A DNA stretch of 64,000 bases, from contig JAOTON010000768.1 of assembly GCA_034440635.1 (NCBI GenBank), positions 714,501 to 778,500 on the forward strand, written 5' to 3'. The translations under genes were made by a program, and so were the position numbers. The DNA is from Lepas anatifera. Taxonomy: Eukaryota; Arthropoda; Thecostraca; Lepadidae. The notes under the pieces are model-generated. The model was not told the DNA's origin. It saw only the letters and a list, made by a program, of their open reading frames with translations, and did not search any database. Positions 1 through 12,700 of this stretch are shown piece by piece (positions within the stretch are counted from its first letter, which is position 1; each line of letters begins with the position of its first letter).

Positions 1-2
1 AA

Positions 3-1055
3 GAGACAAAGCTGGCACCAGGTATTCCATTTTCACTGCAGGGGTTCCAGATTTTTCGTAAAGATATGCAGCGTGATCCCGTTGCCCACGGTGGGGTTCT
101 TTTGGCAGTGAGCCACATGGTGCCAGCAAAAGATTTAATACTTACTACAGCTGTGCAAGCTGTTGGAGCGCGTGTAAAATTATTTCGTAGGGAAATAACT
201 GTATGTTCCATATACCTGCCCCCTGGCAAAGACATGCCCTTGTCACAACTGGAAACACTTATGTCTGAACTCCCACCGCCAGTCCTTATACTGGGGGATT
301 TTAATGCACACCACACTGTTTGGGGATGCGATATTGTAAACACTCGACGGCACCACCTTGAGCGCTTTATTACTCAACAATCACTGTGTGTTCTTAACAC
401 TGGGACGGCAACACATTTTACACTCCCATCTGGTCGCGAATCGGCTTTAGACTTAAGCTTGTGCAGTTCTCAGTTGAGTAGCCTCTTTGATTGGTCTGTG
501 GGCGGCGACCCAATGGGAAGCGATCATTTTCCTATCTTTCTAGCTTGTGAAAACGCGGCATTACTCGGAAGAAGGCCTCAACAATGGAACTTCCGCAAGG
601 CAGATATGCCAAAATTTCGGGCTTTGCTGGAGAGCTCCTTTGAGAGGATCTCAAGTGCGGAGGTGCTCACAATTGAACAGTTTTCTACACTTCTCCTAAA
701 TGCGGCCCACGCGTCCATTCCCAGAACGTTTGGCAAACCTCGCCGCCCCCCGGTACCTTGGTGGACAGGCGAGTGCCGTAATGCGATCCGTTCACGCCGG
801 AGGGCTTACAGGCGTTTCAAGAGCAACTCTACACAATCCCACTTAATTGATTTAAGGCGAGCGCGAGCGATTTGCAGACGAACCATTCGTCTAGCAAAGA
901 GAAAGTCGTGGCGTGACTTTGTTGGGAGGCTGAACAGAACAACTCCACTCACACAGGTATTCTCCCAAATCAGACGCATAGAAGGGAGGTCTGTGTCAAC
1001 CCCCTTCCCGTCCAAAACATTGGAGGCAGAGAAATTTCTGACACAGATGAGGTAG
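3..1055 (+). pseudogene. Retrotransposon endonuclease domain (5' part of the broken ORF2)
   Basis: The frame is open from the first bases of the window, before the first Met at 66. Visible endonuclease motifs are ETKL near the start (catalytic Glu), LILGDFNAHHTVWG at about 290-330 (Asp/Asn of the active site) and GSDHFPIFL at about 520-540 (Asp/His). This is the APE-like nuclease that nicks target DNA for target-primed reverse transcription. A basic linker rich in Arg follows (about 780-910). The frame runs off into an unrelated tail after about 990, while the expected continuation is found in another frame. A small indel at about 985-1000 therefore broke the ORF. Confidence 0.85.
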
Positions 1056-3610
1056 CGAACGCTCTCGGAAATGGTTTTGCTGAGCGCTGCAAGTCCAGAA
1101 GAGAGGATTCACAGTTCATGCGGCTCAAAGTCCTGTCGGAACAAAGACCAGTTGACTTCAAGACAACAGTTAATTTTTCATATAACTCGCCTTTTTCCCT
1201 AATAGAACTCATGTCAGGGATAGGGAACCTGCGCAGCGTAGCGGAGGGGCCTGACTTAATTCATAAAGATATGTTGAAATGTCTTCCTCAGTGCGCGCTG
1301 GATGCCCTGTTGACATCATTCAACTCCTTGTGGGAAAGTGGTGAATTTCCTACCGAATGGCGAAACGCCATCATAGTACCGCTTTTGAAACCGGGTAAAG
1401 AAGGATCTGACCCGGCTCATTTTCGTCCCATCTCTCTGACATCCTGTCTGTGTAAGCTGTTTGAAAAGATGGTCAACGTTCGGTTTACGTGGTTTTTAGA
1501 AAGTCGTGGCATTTTAAACAATGACCAGTGTGGCTTTCGCAAAGGTAGAAGCACCCCTGATCATCTTGTCTCCTTGGACACCTCTATTCGCTGCGCTTTC
1601 AAGGAAAGACGTCATGTCGGTGCTGTATTCTTTGACGTAGTTTCGGCATATGACACTGTGTGGCGACACGGCGTTGTTTTAAAGGCCTTTCAGTATGGGA
1701 TTCGCGGCCAGGTGGGATTTTTCATTAATAAGTTCTTGACTGAGCGAACATTTAGGGTTAGAGTTGGTGGCACATATTCTAATTTGTTCTTCCAGGAGGA
1801 CGGCATCCCTCAGGGGAGCGTCCTCAGTATTGGGCTCTTCGCTTTAGCTATCATTGATGCTACTGCCGCTATACCTCCGACGATAAAGTGTTCTCTGTTC
1901 GTGGATGACATTGGGATCTGGACAACGGCGTCTGGTTCGTCCTCACTCTCTCGCCAGCTTCAGCTCGCTGTAAATAGCTTGGATCGATGGTCTTCTCAAA
2001 ACGGTCTGCGCTTCTCCACTTCTAAAACACTAGGCGTTCATTTTTGCCGCAAGCGTCGTTTGTGCCCAGAACCGAACATAACATTGAAAGGTAGCCCTAT
2101 TCCATTCCAGACATCAGCTAAGTTCCTTGGTATCATATTCGACAAACGTTTAACGGATCACGCTCACTTACAGAACCTGCGAGATAGGTGTTTCAAGTCC
2201 TTGAACTGTCTTAAATGCGTTTCTCGGACATCATATGGGGCTGATCGTAAAACATTACTCATCCTCTACAGAGCTCTTATTAGATCCAAGATGGACTACG
2301 CTTTCTTTGTTTATGATTCAGCAAACGAACCCGTAAAGCGTTGCCTCAACATGATCCACCACAGTGCTATTCGAATTTGCACTGGTGCGTTCCGCACCAC
2401 TCCGATATGTAGTCTGCTCGTGGAAGCAAATGAACCGCCGTTAGCCATGCGGCGACGACTTCTTGGGCAGAGATATGTATATAAATTAGCGCAGTTTCCG
2501 AACCACCCGACGTATAGTGCTGTCTTCTCGCGCCAACTGATCTGCCTATTTGACGGCGTAAGTAAAGGCTTCCCATTAGGTGTCAGAGCCCGGAATTTTG
2601 CCGTGGAATGTGCCGTGACAAAGCGAATCATTGCCCGCGTCGAACCATCGGAGATGCCTCCCTGGGAAATACTCCCACCAGCAACGGACACGACTCTCGC
2701 CCAGAGTGCTAAATCGGAAATGAGTCCCCAAGAATTGAAGGCTCTAACTCTTCAACATATTTCACAATATCATCGACATGCAATGTTCTATACAGATGGG
2801 TCGAAGACTGACACTTGGGTAGGTTGTTCGTTCGTTATCGGGACAACTTCTCGGACATTTTCGCTTCCCCCTCTCGCTTCTGTTTTCACAGCAGAACTGA
2901 TTGCTATTGACAAAGCTCTGTGCTTTTTAGATATTTCTAACCAAACAGATTTTGTCATTTTTACCGACTCGCTGAGTAGCATCCAAGCCTTACTGAGTTT
3001 TAATTCTAAAGACAATTTTGTTCAGAAGATGCAGCTCCGCTTAACCTGTCTGGCCAAAGATGGTAAAAATGTTACTTTGTGTTGGGTGCCCAGCCATGTG
3101 GGAATAGAGGGGAACGAGAAGGCGGACGCAGCCGCCAAGCGTGCCTCAAGCCGCCCCTGTTCACGCAGGCTACCAATCCCGGCCCGAGACCTACTTCCCC
3201 ATCTTTCTTTGCACCTTCGGAATTTCTGGCAGCGCTGGTGGATGACGCATACGCACAATAAATTGCTAGAGATAAAGCCAGAGATTGGTGATTGGCCCTG
3301 TTCATCGCGGCGATGCCGGCGCGAAGAGGTGGCACTCTGTCGATTACGCACTGGTCACACCCTGGCGACCCACCGATATCTTCTTTGCGGGGAGGCGAGA
3401 CCACTCTGCCGACGCTGCCTAGAACCGCTCTCAGTCCGCCACGTACTGGTGTCGTGCCCTGACTATGACCTTGAAAGAGACAGGTACTTTGGCCCTCGAG
3501 AACAAGAACTGACATTGATTGATTTGATAGGTAGGAATGCTGATATGATCAGCCAGATCCTCGATTTTCTCAGAGCTATATGTTTCACAGTCATATATGA
3601 CCCAGGGTGA
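1001..3610 (+). pseudogene. Retrotransposon reverse transcriptase plus RNase H (3' part of ORF2)
   Basis: The frame is open from about 1001, with the first Met at 1118. RT blocks are visible in order: FRPISLTSCLCKLFEK (about 1420-1465), GFRKGRSTPDH (about 1535), FDVVSAYDTVW (about 1630-1660), GIPQGSVLS (about 1803-1830) and the catalytic FVDDIG (about 1897-1914), which has Val where Ala is usual but keeps both Asp. RNase H follows at about 2780-3150 with YTDGSKTD, FTAELIAIDKAL, FTDSLSS and WVPSHVGIEGNEKAD, so all acidic catalytic positions are present. The C-terminus has CRRCLEPLSVRHVLVSC, the Cys/His motif common in I-group elements. It is a pseudogene only because the endonuclease is out of frame. 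Confidence 0.9.
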
Positions 3611-3900
3611 TTGCTCTGCTCAGGGGATGCGGAGTGTGGAGCTTACTTGTGAGTGCTGACGTTTTGCTGTGGATGTTTAATCTACGTAACTGTTTGTCTG
3701 CCCGGTGATGGGGATGGGAACGTGGGAGATTTTCATTTTTACCGAGTGTTTGTCTTACTGCAGAACTAACCGCTTGAAACAGACCATAAACATGTATTCA
3801 GGAAGAGGTTATTAAAGGCATTGGCCTTAGTTGATCTGGACGCTATATAACCACTAAGGTTGGTGCGCCCTTAAGCCCCAATAATCAATCAATCATCAGT

Positions 3901-5977
3901 CATCCCTTTACATGCATTTTTCATATGAATTAGCTTGTATGAGTTTTCAATCCAAGCCTTTCAAGCTAAATATATTCAATAAAGGGAACATTCCGTAAAC
4001 TAGAAGATCTGTGCCGCCTGTTTGACGGAGATGTGGATAACGGCGTATTGCGGACATTTGGAAGACATGGTTGGTAACTGACTACCGAAATGACTTGTCT
4101 GGCTTGCTTAACACCGACGCAGGAGTCTGAATGGAATAGCTTCTTGAAGTCGATAAGTGATGTTAAGATGTTTCCGGAAAGCCATCTTTCGCGAACATTC
4201 TGAGCCAGTGACAGGCTGACAGGACTGACTGGACCCGACTCACCGCTCACTCCCAGACTTCTGACTGGGTACGGTATTTATAGAGCTGGATGTGAACGAT
4301 TGGCCTGGTTCGTCTCTGTACCAGTCATCGACTGCATATATTGATGCCATGGATGTCATCAAATGTACTGCCGGATGAGGAGTAACAAAATGGAATCGGA
4401 TCTCGTGCAAGTAACGAGGTATAAGCGATATTTTCAGTTCATCCCTGTGTCGGAAAGCTAGGATAAACCTGGCTATCGTTTAAGGAAACTCAAACACGAG
4501 TGGGCTGTGATTAGAGGGGCTCTTGAAGACTGGTGACGTGGCGCAAATGAGTGCCTTGGAAGTACAAATGCCTGCTTATGAGTGGAAATGTCGGCGACAC
4601 CAGCGTTGCGGCGTTTCATCTGTATGGGACGTTGCATCACCAGCCATGGAGATGTATGGTCAAATCCTTTAGCTATCTTCCTTGTTTTATGGACAGGGCT
4701 ACGTAAAACACGGCAATAATATAAAACCTTACAATATTTTCTTGCGCATAATTAGTGAACCCTCATTCCACTTTTAAAACTGCAGTTTTGTTTATTTTAT
4801 TGAGCTATCATTGATTCCGAAAAAAATTGTCAGGCAACATTTGTGACCAACGCGAAAGGTCTGTAAAACATCATGAATTAGTACTGTTCAGGCTTGCGGC
4901 AAGCCACATTGAGAATATTTGCACCGTCTAATATACGATGATTCAGACTTGGAAACTTTGATTTTGACAACATTGAAGTTTTTTTTGTGCCGAATGTCGA
5001 ACAGGTGAACATATTGAGCTTTGACGTACTTTCCATCGTTTTGTAAACATAGCTTAATAATGATATTGAAGAATGTCCGAAAATATTGTTTCAGTAAAGT
5101 CAAAAGAACATGCATTCTTAATAATGATATCAACACTCATTTTGATGTGAACGATTCATATACAAATAATTTTGATGTGAACGATTTGCATTACACATAT
5201 TATATATCAGTACTATCACTGTATGCCTAACAGTATTATGTATTGGAATTTTGTTATTTATCAATTTATGCCTATGTGCCTCGAGAATGTTTTATTTTAC
5301 CGAATGATAGCATTCATTGGGTCAAAACTTGTCTCAACAGCTTTACCCAGTGAGAACTTAATTCCAGTCATCACTTTATCACCACCAGTTCCGTCACTCG
5401 AACCCAGCTACACAGCCAACTGGTACGTAAAGGAGCACTGGCGGATCCAGGACTCTTATTGGGGCGGGGTGGAAAAGGGGCCGAGATTCTGGTGAGTTGG
5501 GGTTGGAGTTTGGAGCGCGATATGACTTCCTGGATGGAAAATGCTGTTGACCGGGGATCGGATGGCACGTGCTATACTTATCAGTGGGCAGTGAAAACTG
5601 AATTTCCTTAGATTTTGCCTTATTTTCCCAGTTTCTGGCTTATTTTTATCAATGAGAGGACTGTTTGGTGATTAGGCAGATATTTTTTAGTCGTTGGAAA
5701 GAGTCTGATGCCAGTGACAGGGGCGGATTTATACCAACCGTAGAATTTTTCTAACTCGTCCGAAATCCTAAAAACCATAGGGTTGTTTTCAGAAGAACTG
5801 CCCAAAATTTCCAAAACTGGGAGGAGGGGGCACGGCAGGTTTGATGTACATAACCGTAGTGCCGTATGGATCTACCCTTGTGTGTAAGCACGGTTTTTCA
5901 GGATGCAATTTCGGGGCTAGAGTGCTCGAACCTCTCTCATGATCTCGAATAGCCTCTTACTAAGTAGTTACTATGGG
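3901..5977. other. Intergenic, no gene recognised; loose transposon ends
   Basis: AT-rich sequence without convincing coding signal. CACTGGCGGATCCAGG at 5437 and CAGTGACAGGGGCGGAT at 5711 look like single ends of the short hAT-like elements found elsewhere in the window, but I could not pair them with a second end and a target duplication. Confidence 0.5.
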
Positions 5978-6121
5978 CACTGGCGGACGCAGGAGCGCCG
6001 TTTGTGGGGAGGGGCAACTCGGGAAAATTGAAAAACGTGTTTTTTAAGCAAATCGACCAAAATTTTGCCATGTTGGGGGGCATGGCCCCTTGCTCTCCCT
6101 CCCCCTCTGGATCCGGTAGTG
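5978..6121. mobile_element. 144-bp hAT-like MITE with 8-bp target duplication
   Basis: The ends are inverted: CACTGGCGGACGCAGGAG on the left and, read on the other strand, CACTACCGGATCCAGAG on the right. The flanks carry a perfect 8-bp duplication, ACTATGGG, at 5970-5977 and 6122-6129. An 8-bp duplication with CA(C/G)nGGCGGAT ends is typical of hAT transposons. There is no coding capacity. Confidence 0.85.
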
Positions 6122-6202
6122 ACTATGGGACTCAAAATATGGAGGGATGGGGCATGAGCCACCCAAGCCCACGATGGTATCTGCCACCGTGTACAGGTTT
6201 AA

Positions 6203-7708
6203 CCCTCGCACTTAAGGGGGTTGTTGCAACCCCCCTAAGGTTTTTTTGTAAGTTAGAGCCTTGAAATTTTGTATAGCTTCTGGGGCATTCATTGCGCATG
6301 TTTTTCAAAATACATTTTGTTCCTACCTTTTAAGGTCACGGAGCTATGACCTCAAGAGCGGAAGCATGTTGAGGTCATTTGGGCGCATGTGCCCGTTTTC
6401 ACGTGAATGCTTTAGACTCTCATCGTTCTTTTGCAGCATTTTTTCATGAACGGGCCCAGAATATTTTCTTCCAACCTTCGAGGATCACTTTTATCAGGTT
6501 AAACCTTGCATGGCCTTTCTTGACCTTCAATGACCTTGATTTGACCTCAGTGATAACTCTGCGTCGAATAACGACTACATCTGCGTGTTTCGATTCGGTA
6601 TTTTGAAATGAGATTAACACCGAATTATTTGACTTGCGTTCGATACGGACTTGACCTTTTTCGACCTGTGACCTTATTTGACCTTGAAAGGAGTGTAAAC
6701 ATAACAGATAAAGAAGCAAGCACATACTGGGCGTAAATGATGCATAATGGCTTATAAATAATAGTAAATTTGAATGAAATGGACACTTAACTGGTTGGTT
6801 TGCATATTTTATGGACGTGACCTTTTTTGAAATTTGACCTTATATGACCTTGAAGGGGATGTAAGCAATAACAGATGAAGAAGCAGGCACTTGGCGTAAA
6901 TTATGCAAAATTTCTTATGAATAGTCAATTTGCAGCATGAGAAGCACGCTGAACAAGACGTTTTTCCTCCAATACAGACTTGACCTTTTTCGACCTTTGA
7001 CCTAATTTGACCTTGAAGGAGGTGTTAGCAGTGAGATATAATTAGACAGAAACTAAATTTGCGTAAATGATGCAGAATGGCTTATGAATAGTCCATTAAC
7101 TGATGTGGACACTGAACGAGCTGACTTGCTTCCAATAAGGACTTTACCTTTTTACCTACTCATTGAGATCAACCAGGTCATTGACCTGAGTTGACCTGAG
7201 GACCCGAGATTTTGATGAAAGAAGCCTTTGGCCTTGTTTAAAGCTCTAAATTTGAATTCAGCATCCAAAATAACCCCTCTGAAACTGAAAATTAGACATA
7301 TTGGGCAATTTCGAGTTACCGGCCAGTGACCTTGACATTTGACCTCACCTTCTGCATTATCTAGATGGGTCACATAGGTGTATCGCACATGAATCGACGC
7401 GAGAATGGCAGTTTCTGAATCTAATGACCAAACAAATTTGCTTTGTTACCAAAATTCCTGTCAGTAGCAGCCAAAACGGCAAAAGGGGCCGAAACAGGGC
7501 GAAAAACAGGTCATTGGCCTAACCTGGAAGGTGACGTTACGGCCTAAGGTCATAAGAATTGGTATCAATCGCGAGTACTCGTGACGACGAACACGCTGGT
7601 TTTTACTGCGGAGCTCTACGTCAGTTAGGGGCCAATCGCGAGGGGGTCGCAGCAACCCTCCCCCCTCTGTACGGGCGAAGGTGGCGAAAACCCGAGTACG
7701 TGCAAGGG
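6203..7708. mobile_element. TTAA-type non-autonomous DNA element, family C (1.5 kb), rich in TGACCT
   Basis: The left end is TTAA (6199-6202) followed by CCCTCGCACTTAAGGGGG. The right end on the other strand reads CCCTTGCACGTACTCGGG, next to TGAA where a second TTAA would be expected (one change). TTAA targets and CCCT-starting ends are typical of piggyBac elements. No transposase is present. The inside is crowded with TGACCT, with TGACCTTGA at 6531, 6679, 6845, 7008 and 7327. Confidence 0.65.
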
Positions 7709-8379
7709 TGAAATGTACTCATGCATGAGCAGAAGGGTCAGAAGTCTATACGGTCGCGTGAACGTGTTATGTTTCTATTTGATGTTTGCGTTTGAATAAA
7801 CACTTTTTGTCAGAAGAGCGTTGGTGGAACTTCAAACCCATTTATATGTTACTATCCAATGTCAGCTTTATTATTCATGCATGCAACAATAGCTTATTTA
7901 CTTTTTGCATGTATGAATAATTAAGGTAATATATAATATAGCCAAAATGCATTGAATTAGAAACTTTGGTTGCTAGTTTGCACCCATATATGGCGTCCAA
8001 AATGCGTGAAATTGGCCATGGAGGTGTTTTGGGACCAGTGCAACAATGTTTCATCAATGCTAGATGCTACTCTACGAGAAGGCGATTCTTACGTTGAATC
8101 CAAGAACTTGCCAACAATGATAAAAATTATATGCTGTAGCTGCTAGGGGGCACCCCTATGCATCGTCGATTTTCAAAATGTTTCGGATCGCAGCTTTTTG
8201 TACATACGCTGCAAAATGTGATAGTGAAGCCTGTTTATAAAAAAGTATCATGGGGCGTTGGATGCACCGTATCTGCCTCCAATGGGTGACAGTATGTGTG
8301 GCATAACTCAATGTTGTCTGAATTCGGTGCCTCGGGGTTCCATTTTAGCCTCTCCAAACAGTCAAACTACATTAAACGG
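7709..8379. other. Non-coding, nothing recognised
   Basis: AT-rich sequence with no repeat, splice or coding signal that I can support. Confidence 0.4.
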
Positions 8380-8793
8380 AGGGAACACAGGGGTGTCAAT
8401 CTAAGCCTCTTCACAGAACTGGGCAGTCTCTACGGCATTTTGATCAGTCCAGCCAGAGTGCTGTAGCATAAGGTGGAAGTCATGAGCCGGTGTTTAACGT
8501 TCCAAACAGGTTTAGCTCAGCTTTCCTAAGGTAAATGTGCACACTCTTACGATTGTACCAGTTTCGGACAACGCTCAACATGTCCTCTAATGGTGTTGTA
8601 TGCGTTCGAGGCTGCCTGGACCAGATGTGTCCAAGAGCTGGATGTCGTCGGCATAGATGGCAATCGTATCAGAAGGCGAACGGAACGCTAAATCATTTGC
8701 GGACATCACCCATAGGACTGGGCCCAAGATGCTCTCCTGGATCACTCTGTGAGAAACGGGGAGATACTGTGAACTCTCCGTGGGCACCTCCAC
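8380..8793 (-). pseudogene. Reverse transcriptase remnant (CR1/Jockey-like)
   Basis: Read on the minus strand, the segment gives VIQESILGPVLWVMSANDL, then IAIYADDIQLL with the catalytic Asp pair, then after a break WYNRKSVHI and NLFGT. Further on is STLAGLIKM, which resembles the thumb of CR1/Jockey RTs. Stops and shifts interrupt it several times. It is a short internal fragment without endonuclease or recognisable 3' end. Confidence 0.7.
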
Positions 8794-9182
8794 TCGTTTT
8801 CCTAGTCAGTCTGACATGGACACAGTTGATGTTTCACAAATCGACTCTCTGACACTGGCACGTAGGGATGCTGACGCTTAGATGTTTTGGCCTGCTGATA
8901 CTCTGAAACTCCAACATGTTGACGAAGACACCTGATTCTCTTAAACCTTGGCACTTGACATGTTGACGGGCTGGTAGACATGTGGAGGACCTTCTACGCA
9001 TCTTGGCACTTTTATACTTTGTTGACTGTAGGACTTGTTGACTTTGGAATTGGTGGATTTGGCAACAAAACAAACTTAACAGTTATTTGGGATCGTTGCA
9101 TGTTTTATCCTAGTCTTACCGTGCGCGTCGCCGCTGTCCAACACTTTTTCGTCCTAAAAATTGCCCTACCTCTGCCGGATTT

Positions 9183-9368
9183 GGGCGCGGTAGTGGAGTG
9201 GTCAGCGTAGCTGGATTCCATTCAGCCGACCCGGGTTCAAGGCCCGGCGGCTTCCATGAACAAGGAGCAAGCTGGCTCCCGAGAAACCCTTCCAATAGGG
9301 AAAGAGTTGGCGACGCCATATGACCCTGGCAGTTGGTGCGTTAGTAAGCCCCAAAAATTATTATTATT
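9183..9368 (+). mobile_element. tRNA-derived SINE with 15-bp target duplication and LINE-like tail
   Basis: The head has a pol III A-box-like segment (GTAGTGGAGTGGTCAGCG, 9190-9207) and a B box (GGTTCAAGGCC, 9234-9244). The tail ends in TAAGCCCC and a short ATT repeat. The flanks are a target duplication, ACCTCTGCCGGATTT at 9168-9182 and ACCTCTGCCAGATTT at 9369-9383, with one mismatch, which fixes both element ends. The last 55 bases resemble the 3' end of the LINE at 1-3900, which suggests that LINE or a relative mobilised it. Confidence 0.85.
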
Positions 9369-9618
9369 ACCTCTGCCAGATTTTCACGAAGTTCTGATTT
9401 TAATGAAAGTATGAGTGGAAGGTGCAAGAAACCTCAATTCAAAGCTTTGGGATCTAGAGGGGCTATTTTTCTCTCAGCGAGGGGATAAAGTTTCACTGAC
9501 CATATCTGTTCCACTTCTTCCCCGTGACGACTTCTGTCCCACTTTTCCCCGTGACGACGCTCTTGCATTTTGCACTAGCAGAGAGACAGCCTAGCAGAAA
9601 TCATGTCCTCTCCCGCAG

Positions 9619-9769
9619 AAAGCTGAGTGCGGAGGCTTCATTTGAGGAAGGGAAGCTGGTCAATACCACATTCTTCGTCCACCAGATGGAAAACGCGTTT
9701 TTGGAGCGGAAGACCAAGCAAAAAGATTGCTACATTAAACGAGAGGCCAGACTCGCGAATATGTACCAG
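9619..9769 (+). CDS. CFAP74: CFAP74 exon 1 of those visible (coiled coil)
   Basis: The acceptor is TCTCCCGCAG before 9619 and the donor is CAG/GTACGG after 9769. The exon has 151 bases; the first base completes a codon and the end is in phase 0. The reading KLSAEASFEEGKLVN...ARLANMYQ is charged and helical. The phase joins cleanly to the next exon, giving NMYQ-ESVAQQ. Earlier exons are not seen and probably lie upstream of the window or beyond the transposons. Assignment to CFAP74 rests on position, phase and coiled-coil character, not on a distinctive motif. Confidence 0.55.
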
Positions 9770-12700
9770 GTACGGCTTCTGAAACGCATGCCGATTACGA
9801 TGTTTATAGCATATGCCTCTAATATTCATATAACATATAGGGTGCCGCAGAAAAAAGAGGGACAAAACCGCTTTGCTTAAGGTTCGATAAATTTGCTGGT
9901 TTTCCACGAATATTTCACCATGGGAGGATATATCTGGACGTTTTATGTGATAAGCAAAAATAAAAGAAGAAATTGATGAACTTAACTATCAGGATTGATA
10001 ATTGATCACGGCTTCGATCTAGACATCTCGATGTTGAATTATCATGCCATTGAAACTGCTCACTGCTCTCCCCAACATGTAATTTGGAATTCTCCTGATA
10101 TCCCTCTTGATGCTTTCTTTCAGCATGTGAAAAGGCTCTTAGCGTAGGGGTGTAGACAATAGGATGTTTTCTTGTTTGGGAATAAGTATATCTTTAGCCC
10201 ATACTTTCAGATCAGGGTGGTCATCGGGTAGCAGTGGATTCTGAGCGGTACATTGACGTTCAAACCTCTCCTTCGAATTCCTAGGGTAGTAATTTCCAGG
10301 CAACGTTTTCATCCAGAGGACTGAGAATGTCCGACCCAGACCCCGTTCAAGTTGTTTGGCAGCTTTACGTCATCATGGCTGGAGAGGCACAACAATTACT
10401 CTGCAGGGCATTGGAGAAATTTCACTTTTTCGAAGCTCTAAATAACCTATTTTAGAACTGTATCAACAAAACTTATATGGTTGAATCGGAAAGCTAAAAG
10501 ATTTTTATTTGTGAAACCATCAGACGTTTTGCAAAAACTCCAGTGAAGAATGCTATTTTTACTAATTTTCCGGAGCGTGTCAAAATAAGGACAGGTTCAG
10601 CACTAACAGCTGTTTGCAGTAAGACTAATCTCAATTTTGATTGGCTTTTTTGACCTTTGATTGGCTGTTGGCGGCACCTGTAGCAGAAGACAATAAACAC
10701 CGGTGATCTCTTGAGCGAAGGTAAACTTATTTCTCTCGGCTATTAAGTAGGCCTAAGTTGATGAAATAAATGGGCATGATGAAATAACCCTTTAAAAAAA
10801 TTCTTCGAAGTGTTATGATTTTTTCATTAGATTTACGTAAAATACGCTGCTCGACGTTGAGATCAAGGTTACTGTCAAATGGGTGAAACAAGTTGATTTC
10901 GATTTATACTAGATTGCTGCCAAATACGCCCAAACTTGGTATGTTCCAGCTGATCCTTCCAAAAACTAAGTAGAATCTCTTAGAACGTAGTAGGAAAGGG
11001 TGGTGACGTCTTCATGGGAAGACTATATATAGTAGGAAACTTGGTTGTACCCAGGGGGCGGACATGAGATACCTCTCTAGAATTCTGGGGGTTTTGAAGG
11101 TTCCATTTCTGGGTCTGACAGTCTTTTGCAGCAAAATTTAACATGTAATTCCAATGGGACTGTTTGCAGGGGTTTGAGGCACAGGCCAGTTGGAAAATTT
11201 AAGCGGTGCTTAAGGGTATATTTTTTATTTTTGGTATGTAAAATTGATCAGGCTATCTTCTGGGTGCAGTTTTTAGTCCCTGACATGCTTTTATAACAAA
11301 AAAATCCACGATGAATTTCATGCTAATTCCTTCAGAATTCTGTTTCGAATGTTTCGCTCAACCAATCAGAACGCTGTATTCTACCTTCTGCTACCAGAAT
11401 CTAAGGTATCTTGAACAAAACCCTCCAAAATACTACCATATGCTCAACATGCTGCCAAATCAGGCAGTCAGCTGGCTGTCATGTCCGAACCGTATCTATA
11501 GGAACCGTGGTCGTACCCGTAGTTAAAGTACCCTGGTCCGACCCTCTGCTCCCTCATCTGATCCTGCTCCTTATTTATTTCCTTGGGTATACCAGAAGGA
11601 GAGGCTGTATCAAGAACGCTCAAACACAAGTGACGGGCTGAAAGAAAACATCAAGAGAACAATCAGAAGCGATCTGAGTGACTTGCTGGAAGGAAAAGTC
11701 CATAGCTTCAATATCAGAGTAGGGATCGCCTTCCAGCTGCGAGGCGCCTGGATCGAACACCAGGGTCCCCAATCTGGCAAAATTAGTTAAAATGATAGCT
11801 CGTTGCATTTTACATGATTTGGCTCAATTGGGGCAACTGTGCCAAACTTCATGAAAATTGGACCACCTTTATAGATCCCGCAAATTCGTGGAGAGAAATA
11901 AGTTTTGAAGCTCATATCACATGATTGTAATTCAACTAAGATACACGTGCTAAAAAGCCATGTTGGCATGTTTTCCAACACACCTTACCTTGGCACAACA
12001 TATCCTTGGTCTATTCTGGAACCTTTCTCAAGATTTCGTGTTTGGTTCATCTCAGATCCGATTACCAGGTCAGGTCCGATTATGACCTCAGCTCCAAAAA
12101 AAGTTTCAAGTGGCACCGGCGAGAAGAGAAGCTCAGTCTTTTGAGCTGATAAGCATGTCACATTATAGGCCCACTGAGTGCCGCAAGGCTTGGCAGCGAG
12201 ATTTTTTGTATCGATGACCTAAGTTCAGATATTGGTCATCACCTCTTCATTTAAAATGCATGGGAAACTGGAAATGGTCGGAAATGGTTCTATGTTTGGA
12301 GATGCAGCTAAGGTGTCTACCATGTATTCTCCAAACGGAGGCATCTTAGCTAATGGCTAGGCCATGACCGCTATCTGACCATAGGTCGTCGATATAAAAT
12401 AGCAAATTTCCAGAACTTGTGGTACTCTGGGGCTTATTGTGTGATATAAATATCATATCAATGGATTAACCTGAGAAGACCCAACCCAACATCTTCAAAA
12501 AAGTTGCTGAATGGATCCAGGATATGGTGTGCCGAGGTAACGTGTGTCAGAAAATATACAAAAATAGTTATATCACTTGTTTCTGTTTTAGAATTACAGT
12601 GCTGCGAAATGGGCCTCTAAAGTTTGTTTACAGAATTTGTGCAGCCTAAAAACGTGGTACGATTGTAATGAAATTTTGTACAGATGCCCAACTTGCCGAA

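Larger units (their letters stand above)
1..3900 (+). mobile_element. Non-LTR retrotransposon (I-superfamily type: EN-RT-RNase H), 5' end outside window
   Basis: The open frame encodes an apurinic-type endonuclease, then reverse transcriptase, then RNase H and a Cys/His-rich C-terminus. This order is typical of the I group of arthropod LINEs. After the stop near 3610 comes a 3' UTR of about 280 bases, ending in a short AATC-type tandem tail at about 3880-3897 instead of poly(A). The 5' part is cut by the window edge. One frameshift near 985-1000 separates endonuclease from RT, so this copy is probably dead, although most catalytic residues survive. The last 50 bases (3839-3890) resemble the tail of the SINE at 9183-9368. 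Confidence 0.9.

Noticed and set aside
9524..9880. A single 118-codon gene around exon 1
   Set aside because: Only 9619-9769 has coding character and it is bordered by a good acceptor and donor; the rest is intron.
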